Shown here: positions 1-7,867 of the stretch, in pieces
How positions within the stretch are numbered: the stretch's first letter is position 1
Layout: each line of letters starts with the position of its first letter
From: Alistipes senegalensis JC50
GTDB lineage: Bacteria; Bacteroidota; Bacteroidia; Bacteroidales; Rikenellaceae
Direction: 5' to 3'
Length of the DNA: 64,000 nt
Assembly: GCF_025145645.1 (NCBI RefSeq)
Contig: NZ_CP102252.1
Location: 1,550,001-1,614,000, forward strand
Notes under the pieces: generated by a model
The model's database searches: none
What the model saw: only the letters and a program-made list of their open reading frames with translations
Told to the model about the DNA's origin: nothing
Made by a program: the position numbers and the translations under genes

Positions 1-2
1 TG

Positions 3-386
3 CTGCGTAAATCGGAAACAGTGATGCTGGTAAAAGCAGATGGTGATACCTCGGTAGTCAGTCCGCAGTACTGTCGCAATGAACCATTCACAGAGTTTGC
101 ATTTCAGATCAACGCTTCCGGGCTTCCGGAGTTATGTGGCATTCCAGCACCTCAGCCTAAAGAGAATGTTTTTGCTGAGATCATGGAGGCAGGAAAGGTT
201 TATGCGCACTCAGAGTTGATTGAAATGCTAATGGAAGCGGTTGACCTCAAAGAAGGAAGTGCTAAGTCGAAGATTTCCCGTGCAGTCAAAGCCGGGACAA
301 TCGTGAAGAATCAAGCTGGCGGTTATTATCTTCCGGGGTCGCAAACTGAGGTTTCACAACCCGAGTTGCACGATGAACCTTTCTAA
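3..386 (+). CDS. C-terminal fragment of an element-encoded protein (5' end outside window)
   Basis: The reading frame is open from the first complete codon, so the gene begins upstream of the window. The visible 127 residues have a beta-rich start followed by a predicted helical segment around VYAHSELIEMLMEA and KSKISRAVKAG. That segment resembles a small winged-helix domain. Such a tail is often found after a RecA/AAA-type ATPase in Bacteroidota mobile elements, but no Walker motif is visible here, so that reading is only an inference. It ends about 100 bases before the next likely start, with a large palindrome between. I do not recognise the product with certainty. Confidence 0.5.
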   Translation: MRKSETVMLVKADGDTSVVSPQYCRNEPFTEFAFQINASGLPELCGIPAPQPKENVFAEIMEAGKVYAHSELIEMLMEAVDLKEGSAKSKISRAVKAGTIVKNQAGGYYLPGSQTEVSQPELHDEPF

Positions 387-419
387 ATATTTATGTTCCG
401 TTACAGCCTTGTGGGAGGC

Positions 420-465
420 GGGTTGCAGGTTGCATCCCCTATATAGGGGTGCAACCTTGCAACCC
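420..465. repeat. 46-bp near-perfect palindrome between two element genes
   Basis: The left arm GGGTTGCAGGTTGCATCCCC faces a right arm that is its reverse complement except for a one-base bulge on each side; the centre is TATA. Each arm contains two TTGCA units. It could fold as a long RNA hairpin (no T-run follows, so it is not a classic terminator) or serve as a protein-binding site in DNA. Its presence argues that the downstream gene starts at 484 and not at the in-frame ATG at 373, which would translate through the palindrome. Confidence 0.75.
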
Positions 466-483
466 CACCCGCCCCAAAACGGT

Positions 484-774
484 ATGAAACCAATAATAAA
501 ACAGAAAAAGATTATAACACAGCCCAAGAAAAAGACGGCATTTGTGCCGTGCAAATCATTCAAGCATGACGGTGCAACCCTTACGGTCGGAGTTGCCGAA
601 GTGACCGTAAATCGCAAACCTAATCCGTCAGAGGTGTATTTGTGTGTTAAATACTTCGGTGATGAGGGCACTCCCGAAGCGGTCGTTACTTTCACGCCGG
701 ACAAGGTGATAGAGATCGCAGAGGCTCTGTTGGGGTTTGCGAGGGTGGCCCACAAACAGGATGGGCGGGTATAA
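484..774 (+). CDS. Hypothetical small element protein, 96 aa
   Basis: The frame is open from 373, but the first 37 codons would run over the palindrome and overlap the preceding gene. The ATG at 484 (MKPIIKQKKIITQPKKK) is therefore preferred. The product has a lysine-rich N-terminus followed by a short alpha/beta region with FVPCKSFKHDGATL and VYLCVKYFGDEG. It has no membrane segment and no signal peptide. I recognise no family. It lies in a run of small plus-strand genes leading to the tape-measure gene. A clear ribosome-binding site is not visible, as is common in Bacteroidota. Confidence 0.5.
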   Translation: MKPIIKQKKIITQPKKKTAFVPCKSFKHDGATLTVGVAEVTVNRKPNPSEVYLCVKYFGDEGTPEAVVTFTPDKVIEIAEALLGFARVAHKQDGRV

Positions 775-862
775 ACCCGCCTATCCTCGAAAGCAAGGGC
801 CGTAAACTGTTCCCCCGCACTTTGGTTCTCGACAAGCCAAAAGTACGAAAAAAAACGGGGAA

Positions 863-1048
863 GTGAGCAGAGCAAGACCGAAAGAAAAACGAAGGGGTGG
901 CCAGCGGGACGACAGCACGCTGACAATAGGATTGAATAAGAAAGAACTTGTAGAGTTGCTGGAGCGTACCCGCCGTAAGTGCGAGGAGTACGAACGCAGA
1001 CAGAGGTTCGCAATAAAAGATAAACTATTAAATATTAAAATGTTATGA
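863..1048 (+). CDS. Small basic, helix-rich hypothetical protein, 61 aa
   Basis: The GTG start is preceded by a purine-rich stretch (ACGGGGAA) that could bind the ribosome. The product starts with a very basic segment (RARPKEKRRGGQR), followed by a probable amphipathic helix or short coiled coil around ELVELLERTRRKCEEYERRQR. Its stop overlaps the start of the next gene as ATGA, which supports translation of both. The basic character suggests nucleic-acid or partner binding, but no family is recognised. Confidence 0.45.
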   Translation: MSRARPKEKRRGGQRDDSTLTIGLNKKELVELLERTRRKCEEYERRQRFAIKDKLLNIKML

Positions 1049-1506
1049 AAGAAGAAACCAAAATCTACACGGAGTGTTGCATCCTGAATCAAATCGCCGC
1101 CGGAGGGTCTGACGACTGGCAGATTCGTTTGGGGAAATACATCGTATCATTGCAATACGTGGATTGCCCCGGCGATGGCTTCTTGGGCCGTCTTGCGTCT
1201 TTGGCGGGGCGTGTCCCGCAGCGTTTGGTCGCTGTTATATATCAGAGAAATCGAGACGGTCAGATCAATGCCATCCGGCAAATATCGGTTCCGGCGAAGG
1301 GGGCCAGCATTACGACCGACAATGCGACGGTTTTGAAACTGTTCGGGCATGACGGACGGTTATGTGGTTTTGAGGTCTCCAAATCGAAAGGTCCTTATTT
1401 TTTGGGCGGTAGATGGGGGCGTATATCCGCCTCTCAGCCGCTCCTACCGGACGAGCATAGGCGGGGAATAACCCATGACACGGAGCGCTGGGTTAGTATA
1501 AAATAG
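1045..1506 (+). CDS. Hypothetical protein, 153 aa, upstream of tape-measure gene
   Basis: The start overlaps the stop of the preceding 61-aa gene as ATGA, so the two are probably co-translated. The product looks like a mixed alpha/beta cytosolic protein without signal peptide or membrane segment; two glycine-rich stretches (GGSDDWQIRLGKYIV and YFLGGRWGRI) stand out. It is followed after 31 bases by the tape-measure gene, so it could belong to the same transcript. The position before a tape-measure gene is where tail-assembly chaperones usually sit, but there is no visible frameshift site linking two frames. I would not call it a chaperone on position alone. Confidence 0.45.
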   Translation: MKEETKIYTECCILNQIAAGGSDDWQIRLGKYIVSLQYVDCPGDGFLGRLASLAGRVPQRLVAVIYQRNRDGQINAIRQISVPAKGASITTDNATVLKLFGHDGRLCGFEVSKSKGPYFLGGRWGRISASQPLLPDEHRRGITHDTERWVSIK

Positions 1507-1537
1507 ATTGTTAATTATTTAATCCATATGAGGATAT

Positions 1538-4500
1538 ATGGCACAGAATGAAATACATAAGATCATAACGATAGAGTTCAAAAATTCGGAACTTATCGAC
1601 AAAATGCGAGAGGCGCAGAATGCTATAAAGGCACTCAATACCGAAACCAAATATCTGAAAGAGGACCTGAATGAGTATCGCCAGCAGCTCAAATCCGGAG
1701 CTATCTCGCAAGACCAGTTTGATCGGATGATGATTAAGACCAAGAACGAGATAATCAAAAACGATCAGGCTGTAATTAAATACAAATCGGATATTAAAGC
1801 GTACACTCGTGAACTTCAATCCAATATCCGCCAAGATAAGGAGAAGGTCGGTTCCCTGAATCAACTGCGGTCGTCCGTAAAGTCTTTGACTGCGGAATAC
1901 AATAATTTGAGCGCCGCAGAGCGAGGAGGAGTCCGGGGGAAAGAAATCGTGCGGCAGATTCAGAAAACAACGGCCGAGATCGGCAGGCAGGAAAATGCAC
2001 TCCGTAATTATCATATCGGCGTCGGTAATTACGCCGGAGGCATTCAGAAAGCGTTTGTTAAGATCGGGGCGGCGTGGATGGCTATTCGCTCGGCGTTTAG
2101 CCTCTTTCGGAATAGCTTTAACACGATTAAAGATTTCGAGCAGGCCAATGCTAATCTCGGTACCATCTTGGGTGCTACTAACGAGGAGATGGATAAACTA
2201 CGAGAATCAGCACTTGAACTGGGGCGGACAACTGAATACACGGCCTCACAAGTTACACAGTTGCAAACTGAATTGGCAAAATTGGGATTCGGTCCGAAAT
2301 CCATTCAGGCGATGCAACAACCGATTTTGAATTTCGCAACAGCCGTAGGTGCAAAACTTTCGGATGCCGCAAAATTGGCCGGTGCGACTTTGCGAATTTT
2401 TGGATTGAGTGCCCATCAAACCGAAGATGCCTTAGATGTCCTCGCTTTGTCTACTAATAAATCGGCCCTTTCGTTTGAATACTTGAATACGGCGTTATCA
2501 ATCGTTGGTCCTGTTGCCAAGACGTTCGGATTCTCCGTGCGTGATGTAACGGCCCTTCTCGGGTCATTGGCAAATAGTGGATTCGATGCTTCCAGTGCAG
2601 CGACAGCAACCAGAAATATTTTATTAAATCTTGCTGATATTAATGGCAAACTGGCGAAGTCTCTCAACGGTCCGGTTAAGTCATTGCCGGAGTTGATCGA
2701 CGGATTAAAAAAGCTACGTGCACGGGGCATTGACCTCGCCGGAACACTTGAACTAACCGATAAACGGAGCGTTGCGGCATTTAATACTTTCTTAAATGGT
2801 GCTGATGATGTGAAGGAATTACATGATGCGTTGCAAGATGTAGATGGAGCAGCTAAAAGCATTGCCGAAGAACGATTAAATACTGTTGAGGGATCAATCA
2901 AACTATTGCAAAGCGCCTGGGAAGGACTTGTGCTGTCATTTTACAATAGCAAAGGCACGATTAAGTCCGTTATTGATATACTGACGAATGGGATAGAGGG
3001 GATCAGCAATTTGCTAAATCCGGATGCCCAAAAGAACAAACAAAAAAATCTTTTCCTCGATGAATTTATGAATGTATATTCTGCCGAAGGAGAAGATGCG
3101 CTGAATCGGAATATTCAAATCGGGTTGAAATATTGGGGCGATCAATATGAAGAGGCCCGGAAACGCTATGCCGGAAGCGGAGGTCTTTTTGGTAAATCCG
3201 AATTTGATATTACCGAAACGATGTATAAGGCATTTATCGCTGCTGGAAATGAAGCTCTCGACAATGTGCAGAAACTCAAAAAAGAACAAGAAGGTTTAGC
3301 GGCACAGACAGAAGATAATGGTGAGAAAATCACTACGATAACTGAAAAAGAGTTGAAAGCACGCCAGCAAGCCGCCAAGACACAGCTCGATTTAGAGAAG
3401 CAATTATCAAAATCCATTCTTGAACTTAGACAAGCGAGCCTTGAAAAAGACCTGGAACTTTCCCGGCTTCGCTTTTCGTGGGAACGCCAAGAGCTGGAAA
3501 ACAAACTCAAATACGACAAAACGCTGACTGCGGAATCCCGGGAGGCTATAAACCAGCTGATCCTGAATATGGAGGAACGCAGGTATAAGGAGGAATCCGA
3601 AATCCGCCAGCGTTGGAGCGATAAGGAGTTCGAGGAAGAAGCCCGCAATGCGGAGAACAGGATCAAGATGCGGATCAAAGTCCAGGAAGAGATGGACAAA
3701 CTATCTCTTGCGCAAGTAAAAAACAGGAACTATGCAGGATTGATCGGGGACGACAAGGATGCACGGATTAAAGCGCAGCAGGCCGTTGCAAATGAAGAAT
3801 TGCGTATTGCTCAAAGTAAATATGACGCTATTTCACAAATGGATGAGGAGCAATGGAGTGCGCAATACGGTTCTATTCAAGCCTATGAGATGGCCCGACT
3901 GGATGCAGAAAACAATGTGCAAGATGCAATTAAGAAAACGACCGACCTGTCTATCGCCTCGCAAAATCAGGCAATAAAAGTGCAACTGGACGAACTGGCG
4001 GCCGCCTCCTCGTTAGTTGGGAGTCTAAGAGGTTTATTCGGGGCGTTGGGCGATGATCTTGAGGCATTCGCCATTGCAGAGCAGGCATTGGCCGTGGCGC
4101 AAATCATCATCGACGCTCAAAAAGCAACAATGGAAGCGATGGTTGCATCATTCCAACTCGGACCTATTGCGGGACCTATATGGTTTGCAACACAGAAAGG
4201 AATTATAACAGCGCAGGCGGCAATCGCATCGGCGACAACGCTTGCACAAGCCATCCCTTCGTTCTTCTCGGAAGGCGGCCTTGTCACGGGCCCGGGCACC
4301 GGAACTTCGGACAGCATCCCCGCAATGTTATCCAACGGCGAAGCTGTGATGACCGCCCAGGCTGTCAACGACTGGGGCGCAATGCTCTCGGCCATGAACG
4401 TGGCAAGCGGCGGAAACGCCATCCAAGTATCGAATCTTCCCCAGCGCAACGACGGAATGAAGGGGATGGAGCGCATGATGGAACGGGCCCTGATGAATAT

Positions 4501-4600
4501 GCCGGCGCCCATTGTTTCGGTGGTTGACATCAACAAAGGGCAGAAGCGGGTCAAGGTTCAAAACAGCCTCGGAAAATTAGGTCGAAAAAAATACGAATAA
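1538..4600 (+). CDS. Phage tail tape-measure protein
   Basis: At 1020 aa this is the largest gene of the element. Residues 1-150 are strongly coiled-coil (IKALNTETKYLKEDLNEYRQ). Residues about 190-480 match the conserved core of phage tail tape-measure proteins (TIGR01760/PhageMin_Tail type), including the ATEYTASQVTQLQTELAKLG-like segment (here TEYTASQVTQLQTELAKLGF) and the FGFSVRDVTALLGSLANSGF block. A second helical, charged region follows at about 590-770. A hydrophobic alanine-rich stretch at about 840-910 and a Gly-rich GGLVTGPGTGTSDS segment near the C-terminus are also usual. In phages this protein sets tail length and can cross the host membrane with the DNA. The start is supported by GAGGA seven bases upstream. 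The expected neighbouring tail genes are absent. Confidence 0.85.
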   Translation: MAQNEIHKIITIEFKNSELIDKMREAQNAIKALNTETKYLKEDLNEYRQQLKSGAISQDQFDRMMIKTKNEIIKNDQAVIKYKSDIKAYTRELQSNIRQDKEKVGSLNQLRSSVKSLTAEYNNLSAAERGGVRGKEIVRQIQKTTAEIGRQENALRNYHIGVGNYAGGIQKAFVKIGAAWMAIRSAFSLFRNSFNTIKDFEQANANLGTILGATNEEMDKLRESALELGRTTEYTASQVTQLQTELAKLGFGPKSIQAMQQPILNFATAVGAKLSDAAKLAGATLRIFGLSAHQTEDALDVLALSTNKSALSFEYLNTALSIVGPVAKTFGFSVRDVTALLGSLANSGFDASSAATATRNILLNLADINGKLAKSLNGPVKSLPELIDGLKKLRARGIDLAGTLELTDKRSVAAFNTFLNGADDVKELHDALQDVDGAAKSIAEERLNTVEGSIKLLQSAWEGLVLSFYNSKGTIKSVIDILTNGIEGISNLLNPDAQKNKQKNLFLDEFMNVYSAEGEDALNRNIQIGLKYWGDQYEEARKRYAGSGGLFGKSEFDITETMYKAFIAAGNEALDNVQKLKKEQEGLAAQTEDNGEKITTITEKELKARQQAAKTQLDLEKQLSKSILELRQASLEKDLELSRLRFSWERQELENKLKYDKTLTAESREAINQLILNMEERRYKEESEIRQRWSDKEFEEEARNAENRIKMRIKVQEEMDKLSLAQVKNRNYAGLIGDDKDARIKAQQAVANEELRIAQSKYDAISQMDEEQWSAQYGSIQAYEMARLDAENNVQDAIKKTTDLSIASQNQAIKVQLDELAAASSLVGSLRGLFGALGDDLEAFAIAEQALAVAQIIIDAQKATMEAMVASFQLGPIAGPIWFATQKGIITAQAAIASATTLAQAIPSFFSEGGLVTGPGTGTSDSIPAMLSNGEAVMTAQAVNDWGAMLSAMNVASGGNAIQVSNLPQRNDGMKGMERMMERALMNMPAPIVSVVDINKGQKRVKVQNSLGKLGRKKYE

Positions 4601-4604
4601 TAAC

Positions 4605-5069
4605 ATGAATACCCCTAATAAGAAAGTGGGCCGCCCTCGTGCATATACCCCCGAAGCTCTTGAAGCCAAGTTCGAAGAGTATGTCGAATGGGTGAAAGCG
4701 AATCCAAGATACAGCAACAAGGCTTCAGCAGGGGAAATAATTGCGGTTCCAACACAGCGTCCCCTGACATTAGTGGGATTCTGCCAATTTGCAAAGATCA
4801 GCAAAGACACATTCCGCCGATACGAAGATGAGTTTTGCGACCTCCTTACGCACGTGCGAGTGGCTATTGAGGCGGACCAGTTGGAGGGCGCATTATGTGG
4901 GCAGTACGATTCAGGAATCGTTGCCCGTGTCCTTCATCTTGCCGACCGTCAGGATGTGACGACCAACGGCAAGGCGATAACGGCCGCAACACAGCCTATT
5001 TCCGTGGTCCTCGATCCCGAAGCTGCCAAGATCATCCAGTCCATAGGCAAAATGACAGTGAAGGAATGA
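4605..5069 (+). CDS. Small terminase subunit-like DNA-packaging protein
   Basis: The 154-aa product begins with a basic VGRPRAYTPEALEAKFEEYV segment, the usual opening of Bacteroidota phage small terminase/gp3-type packaging proteins. A helix-turn-helix-like region follows (LTLVGFCQFAKISKDTFRRY), then a helical oligomerisation region with AALCGQYD-like sequence (EGALCGQYDSGIVARVLHLAD). In phages this subunit recognises the packaging site and hands DNA to the large terminase. It starts four bases after the tape-measure stop. A new ATG overlaps its stop codon, the arrangement normally seen for the large subunit, but that frame ends after ten codons. A tape-measure/terS neighbour pair is not a usual phage order. 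Confidence 0.7.
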   Translation: MNTPNKKVGRPRAYTPEALEAKFEEYVEWVKANPRYSNKASAGEIIAVPTQRPLTLVGFCQFAKISKDTFRRYEDEFCDLLTHVRVAIEADQLEGALCGQYDSGIVARVLHLADRQDVTTNGKAITAATQPISVVLDPEAAKIIQSIGKMTVKE

Positions 5070-5098
5070 CGCCCGATCCCGTAACAAGTAGATTATGA
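5066..5098 (+). pseudogene. Ten-codon remnant at the expected position of a large-terminase start
   Basis: An ATG overlaps the TGA of the small-terminase gene (ATGA) and encodes MTPDPVTSRL before a stop. In complete phages the large terminase usually begins this way immediately after the small subunit. The frame here ends just where the convergent 398-aa gene terminates (5093). That fits a deletion or recombination junction near 5090. It is too short to identify by sequence, so this is an inference from position only. Confidence 0.35.
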
Positions 5099-6289
5099 TT
5101 TCATTATTCCCTCTAACTCAATTCGATATTCACTACCCACATCCGCCTTAAATCGGGTATAGGTAGTATCACATAGTTTATTAATCTGAAATATACGGGG
5201 GAATATTCGGGTCGGCGCATCACATTCTTTTCCTTGCGCCAAATAAACGAAATCTAATAAACCACTTTTACTTATGTCCTTTTTTCGTCTCTTTCCCCTT
5301 TTCACCCACTCAATCTTATTGTCTGAGGCTTTCCCACGTCCGGTCATCCTATAATAGAACACCTCAATCGTTGTATTTGTAGAAATAAAACCTTCATTTT
5401 GCAAGGCTTCCAATATACGATTAGCCTGCTCATAACTCCATTGCACAGAGAAGTGTGCATGTTCCTCGATTGAAGAGATAATATTTCCGATTTTGCTATC
5501 GGATTGCTGGCAATATTGTACAACGAAATGATCAAAAATCATTTTTACCTCTTTACGGTCCACCTCCGATAAAAACTCTCCGATCACATTCTGATCATAT
5601 AGGCTTTTTTCTTGCTTATACAGATAAATAGCAAATGTCCCATCGTCGATGTCATTCTGAAAATGTCCCTGCTCATAAATTCGCTTTTGCTCGTCATAAT
5701 AACTCGAGTATAGAGTCTCGGTATAAATATTACATTCATTAAGCTCCAAATAATTAATAGCATAAGCAATCAAGCCTGAAGCAATTCGATTCTCTACTGC
5801 AAGCCACGATCCTGGGTTCATTGTATCGAGAAAATAAGCATAATATCCGCCATCCTGCGGAAATGCATGAAATGTCCCCGTCCTACCGTTATTCCACATT
5901 TTGGTTTCGGTTAACACGCTATTGCCGTCTTTTGTTATATTCATGGTTGTCAAATACCTACGACACCAATCCACTACCCACTCATAGCCAGGCTTATGGT
6001 CGCAGATAAAAATCGTATGATTCAGCCAATCAGCATAATACTCTCTTTTATACTCAGCATCCCCATCATTAGCGGCCCGTTTTTTTACATACCAGTCCAG
6101 AAATCCAGTCAGTGCATAATCCGCTTTTTGCGGCCCAGATGCATATTCGTTGATATGATCCAAAAAATAGGCATTATTTTTCTGAAAATCAGTCACCCAC
6201 TCGTGTTCCTCTTTGTATTTGAAAGGGAGATTTATATAATCTTGATACCGCTCCCGTCCCCACATATTATAAAATACCACATCATTCAT
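5093..6289 (-). CDS. Unknown 398-aa accessory protein coupled to the integrase gene
   Basis: The gene is AT-rich relative to everything around it and follows the integrase with only two bases between stop and start. Its likely ribosome-binding site (GGAG) lies inside the last integrase codons, so translation should be coupled. The product is acidic and rich in Tyr, Trp and Asn (NMWGRERYQDYIN, GYYAYFLDTMNPGSWLAVE), with no signal peptide and no membrane helix. Residues about 285-330 look like a small winged-helix (SVQWSYEQANRILEALQNEG) followed by a very basic KRGKRRKKD stretch. I recognise no family. Genes in this position of phages and satellites are often accessory or defence cargo, which is only a contextual inference. 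Confidence 0.6.
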   Translation of the reverse strand: MNDVVFYNMWGRERYQDYINLPFKYKEEHEWVTDFQKNNAYFLDHINEYASGPQKADYALTGFLDWYVKKRAANDGDAEYKREYYADWLNHTIFICDHKPGYEWVVDWCRRYLTTMNITKDGNSVLTETKMWNNGRTGTFHAFPQDGGYYAYFLDTMNPGSWLAVENRIASGLIAYAINYLELNECNIYTETLYSSYYDEQKRIYEQGHFQNDIDDGTFAIYLYKQEKSLYDQNVIGEFLSEVDRKEVKMIFDHFVVQYCQQSDSKIGNIISSIEEHAHFSVQWSYEQANRILEALQNEGFISTNTTIEVFYYRMTGRGKASDNKIEWVKRGKRRKKDISKSGLLDFVYLAQGKECDAPTRIFPRIFQINKLCDTTYTRFKADVGSEYRIELEGIMKS

Positions 6290-6291
6290 AT

Positions 6292-7617
6292 TTACTCCAA
6301 CATTTTAACCAGTTCGTTTTTCATTTCATCGTCGATGTCCCGATAACGGGCAAATGCCCGGCTACCCTCCTTGTGGCCGGACAATGCCCCTACCAGGTTC
6401 GGGTCTTTCACCTGCTTGTAAAGATTTCCAACGAATGCTCGACGAGCGAGGTGCGACGAGGCCACCTCCCAAATCGGGCGCTGTTCCGCCTCTCGGGTCA
6501 GAGGATTCAGGATCGTTACTTTACGTTTCAACCCCGCAGCGAGAAAAATCCGTTTAATCGCTTTGTTATATTGCTGTTCGGCCATAAGTGGAAAAAGCGA
6601 CGAGCCGGCATAATCTGCGTAACGGTCCAATATTTCACGTGCTATCGAGTTAAGAGGTACACGTACCGTCACCGGGTGGCCGTCCTTTGTTTTGCGGGGA
6701 ATATACTCAACCGCTCCATTTATCAAATTATCTCGGGTCAACTTATAAAGATCGCCCACACGGCAACCTATCAGACATTGAAAAACGAATACATCCCGCT
6801 GAATTGCGAGCTGCGGATGCCTGGTAAGATTGGTATGATAAATCTTGTTACGCTCGTCAATCGTAATATAGTATGGTGTCCCGTATATACACTCCTCCAC
6901 GGGATAATTCCGAAAAGGGTTATTAGTCGTTTTGCCTACGTCATTCGCCCAAATGAAGAAAGTACGCAGTTTAGTCAGTATTCCATTGATCGTATTCTGC
7001 CCTCTTGGCTGAGGTTTCCGGCTTTCGGGAACGGCCTCGTAGATTTCGGGGTATTGGTCGCAGAAGGTGTATTCATTGCGAAGGAACTCCTCGATGTCCC
7101 GTAACACCAACGGCGTCACGGTATCAAAATCGAGCGCAAACCGACTATCCATCGTCCGGCGGGCATACAATTCATACCGCCTCAACGCTCGGATTACGAC
7201 CTGAATAGCCCGCACCCGCCAATCGGACAACTTGCGCTTCTCGATAAACTCTTCGTAAGCCTCGAAAAAGGTTTGCCAATGTTCCTCGATGATATATTTC
7301 TCAGGATGCAGGTGTTTGTCAATCTCTTGGTCCAGCCAATCGGATGTCAAAGTCTCTGTACTGGGTGCGGCATTATATATCTCTAACATCATATTCTTAC
7401 GGTCGGCCACCGCCTTGTTGAACAAGGCCCGTTTTTCCGCATCATAAAGAACCTTTGCCTTAATCTCCTGTCGGGTAGCATCCCAATCGGATGGGTTAAC
7501 CTCCAATTCGGAAGCGTGAAATAATTGAATATTTCGACCGTCCCGTAACCGAAAGCGAACATTTGCCCGATCTATTCGTTTTCTTGATACCCGTATAAAA
7601 GCCGTAACCGATGCCAT
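6292..7617 (-). CDS. Tyrosine-type site-specific integrase
   Basis: The frame opens upstream at 7677, but the internal ATG at 7617 (MASVTAFIRVSRKR) gives the standard N-terminus of Bacteroidota integrases and frees the repeat-rich upstream DNA; I take it as the start, giving 441 aa. Residues 1-80 form an arm-DNA-binding-like domain, about 105-235 a SAM-like core-binding domain, and 255-441 the catalytic domain. The catalytic set is visible: Arg286 (GCRVGDL), Lys309/311 (RKTKDG), His389 and Arg392 (HLARR), His415 (SGHKEG) and nucleophile Tyr425 (ARYRDID). It should insert and excise the element. It is transcribed towards the element interior and is coupled to the unknown 398-aa gene. Confidence 0.93.
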   Translation of the reverse strand: MASVTAFIRVSRKRIDRANVRFRLRDGRNIQLFHASELEVNPSDWDATRQEIKAKVLYDAEKRALFNKAVADRKNMMLEIYNAAPSTETLTSDWLDQEIDKHLHPEKYIIEEHWQTFFEAYEEFIEKRKLSDWRVRAIQVVIRALRRYELYARRTMDSRFALDFDTVTPLVLRDIEEFLRNEYTFCDQYPEIYEAVPESRKPQPRGQNTINGILTKLRTFFIWANDVGKTTNNPFRNYPVEECIYGTPYYITIDERNKIYHTNLTRHPQLAIQRDVFVFQCLIGCRVGDLYKLTRDNLINGAVEYIPRKTKDGHPVTVRVPLNSIAREILDRYADYAGSSLFPLMAEQQYNKAIKRIFLAAGLKRKVTILNPLTREAEQRPIWEVASSHLARRAFVGNLYKQVKDPNLVGALSGHKEGSRAFARYRDIDDEMKNELVKMLE

Positions 7618-7638
7618 ATTACAAAATCTGTTAATTCC

Positions 7639-7677
7639 GTGGTGCAAGTTAGAAAATTTGCACCACACTTGCACCAC
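7639..7677. repeat. TTGCACCAC repeats upstream of integrase (possible operator or recombinase arm sites)
   Basis: GTGGTGCAAGT (7639-7649) and ACTTGCACCAC (7667-7677) are an exact 11-bp inverted repeat. A further TTTGCACCAC copy (7657-7666) lies between them in the same direction as the second arm. The cluster is 22 bp upstream of the integrase start and covers a minus-strand TAACTTGC that resembles a -7 promoter box. It could be a binding site for autoregulation or for integrase arm binding. Confidence 0.6.
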
Positions 7678-7733
7678 ACAATGAAATCTTTTGCAATATT
7701 ACACAATTTTATCGACAATTACAATATATTGAT

Positions 7734-7741
7734 TATCTTTG
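7734..7741 (+). promoter_or_regulatory. Candidate -7 promoter box (TATCTTTG)
   Basis: TATCTTTG fits the Bacteroidota TAnnTTTG -7 element. No protein-coding gene follows in this direction before the hairpin terminator at 7831, so it would drive only a short transcript. A good -33 TTTG is not visible. Note the direct repeat TTGCAATAT at 7691 and 7739. Confidence 0.35.
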
Positions 7742-7830
7742 CAATATACCCACAAACAACTAAATATCAATGTATTTACAAAAGGTATAAAATTGCAATT
7801 TTCGAATATTGTCCTGGGCACACGGAAATA

Positions 7831-7867
7831 AAATCGCAGCTGATTGATAATCGGCTGCGATTTTTCA
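7831..7867 (+). terminator. Rho-independent terminator
   Basis: AAATCGCAGC (7831-7840) pairs perfectly with GCTGCGATTT (7854-7863) across a 13-base loop and is followed by T residues. It lies near the inferred right edge of the mobile element. It may end a short transcript starting near 7748. Confidence 0.7.

Larger units (their letters stand above)
1..7830. mobile_element. Right portion of an integrated phage-derived or satellite element (left end outside the window)
   Basis: The stretch carries a tyrosine recombinase at its right edge, a phage tape-measure gene, a small-terminase-like gene and several short unknown genes. It is visibly more AT-rich than the GC-rich glycan-utilisation genes that follow. 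No capsid, portal, large-terminase, holin or baseplate gene is visible, so it is either a decayed prophage or a phage-dependent satellite. The right boundary is inferred to lie between the integrase promoter region (about 7680) and the change to GC-rich sequence (about 7870). No attachment duplication can be confirmed because the other end is missing. Confidence 0.75.

Noticed and set aside
373..483. N-terminal extension of the 96-aa element gene from the ATG at 373
   Set aside because: It would translate through a 46-bp palindrome and overlap the preceding gene; the ATG at 484 is the simpler start.
7788..7830. TTCGAAT with short flanking complementarity, resembling a tRNA T-arm at the element edge
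   Set aside because: Only a four-base stem can be drawn and no acceptor, D-arm or anticodon arm is present, so it is not a tRNA and cannot be claimed as the integration target.
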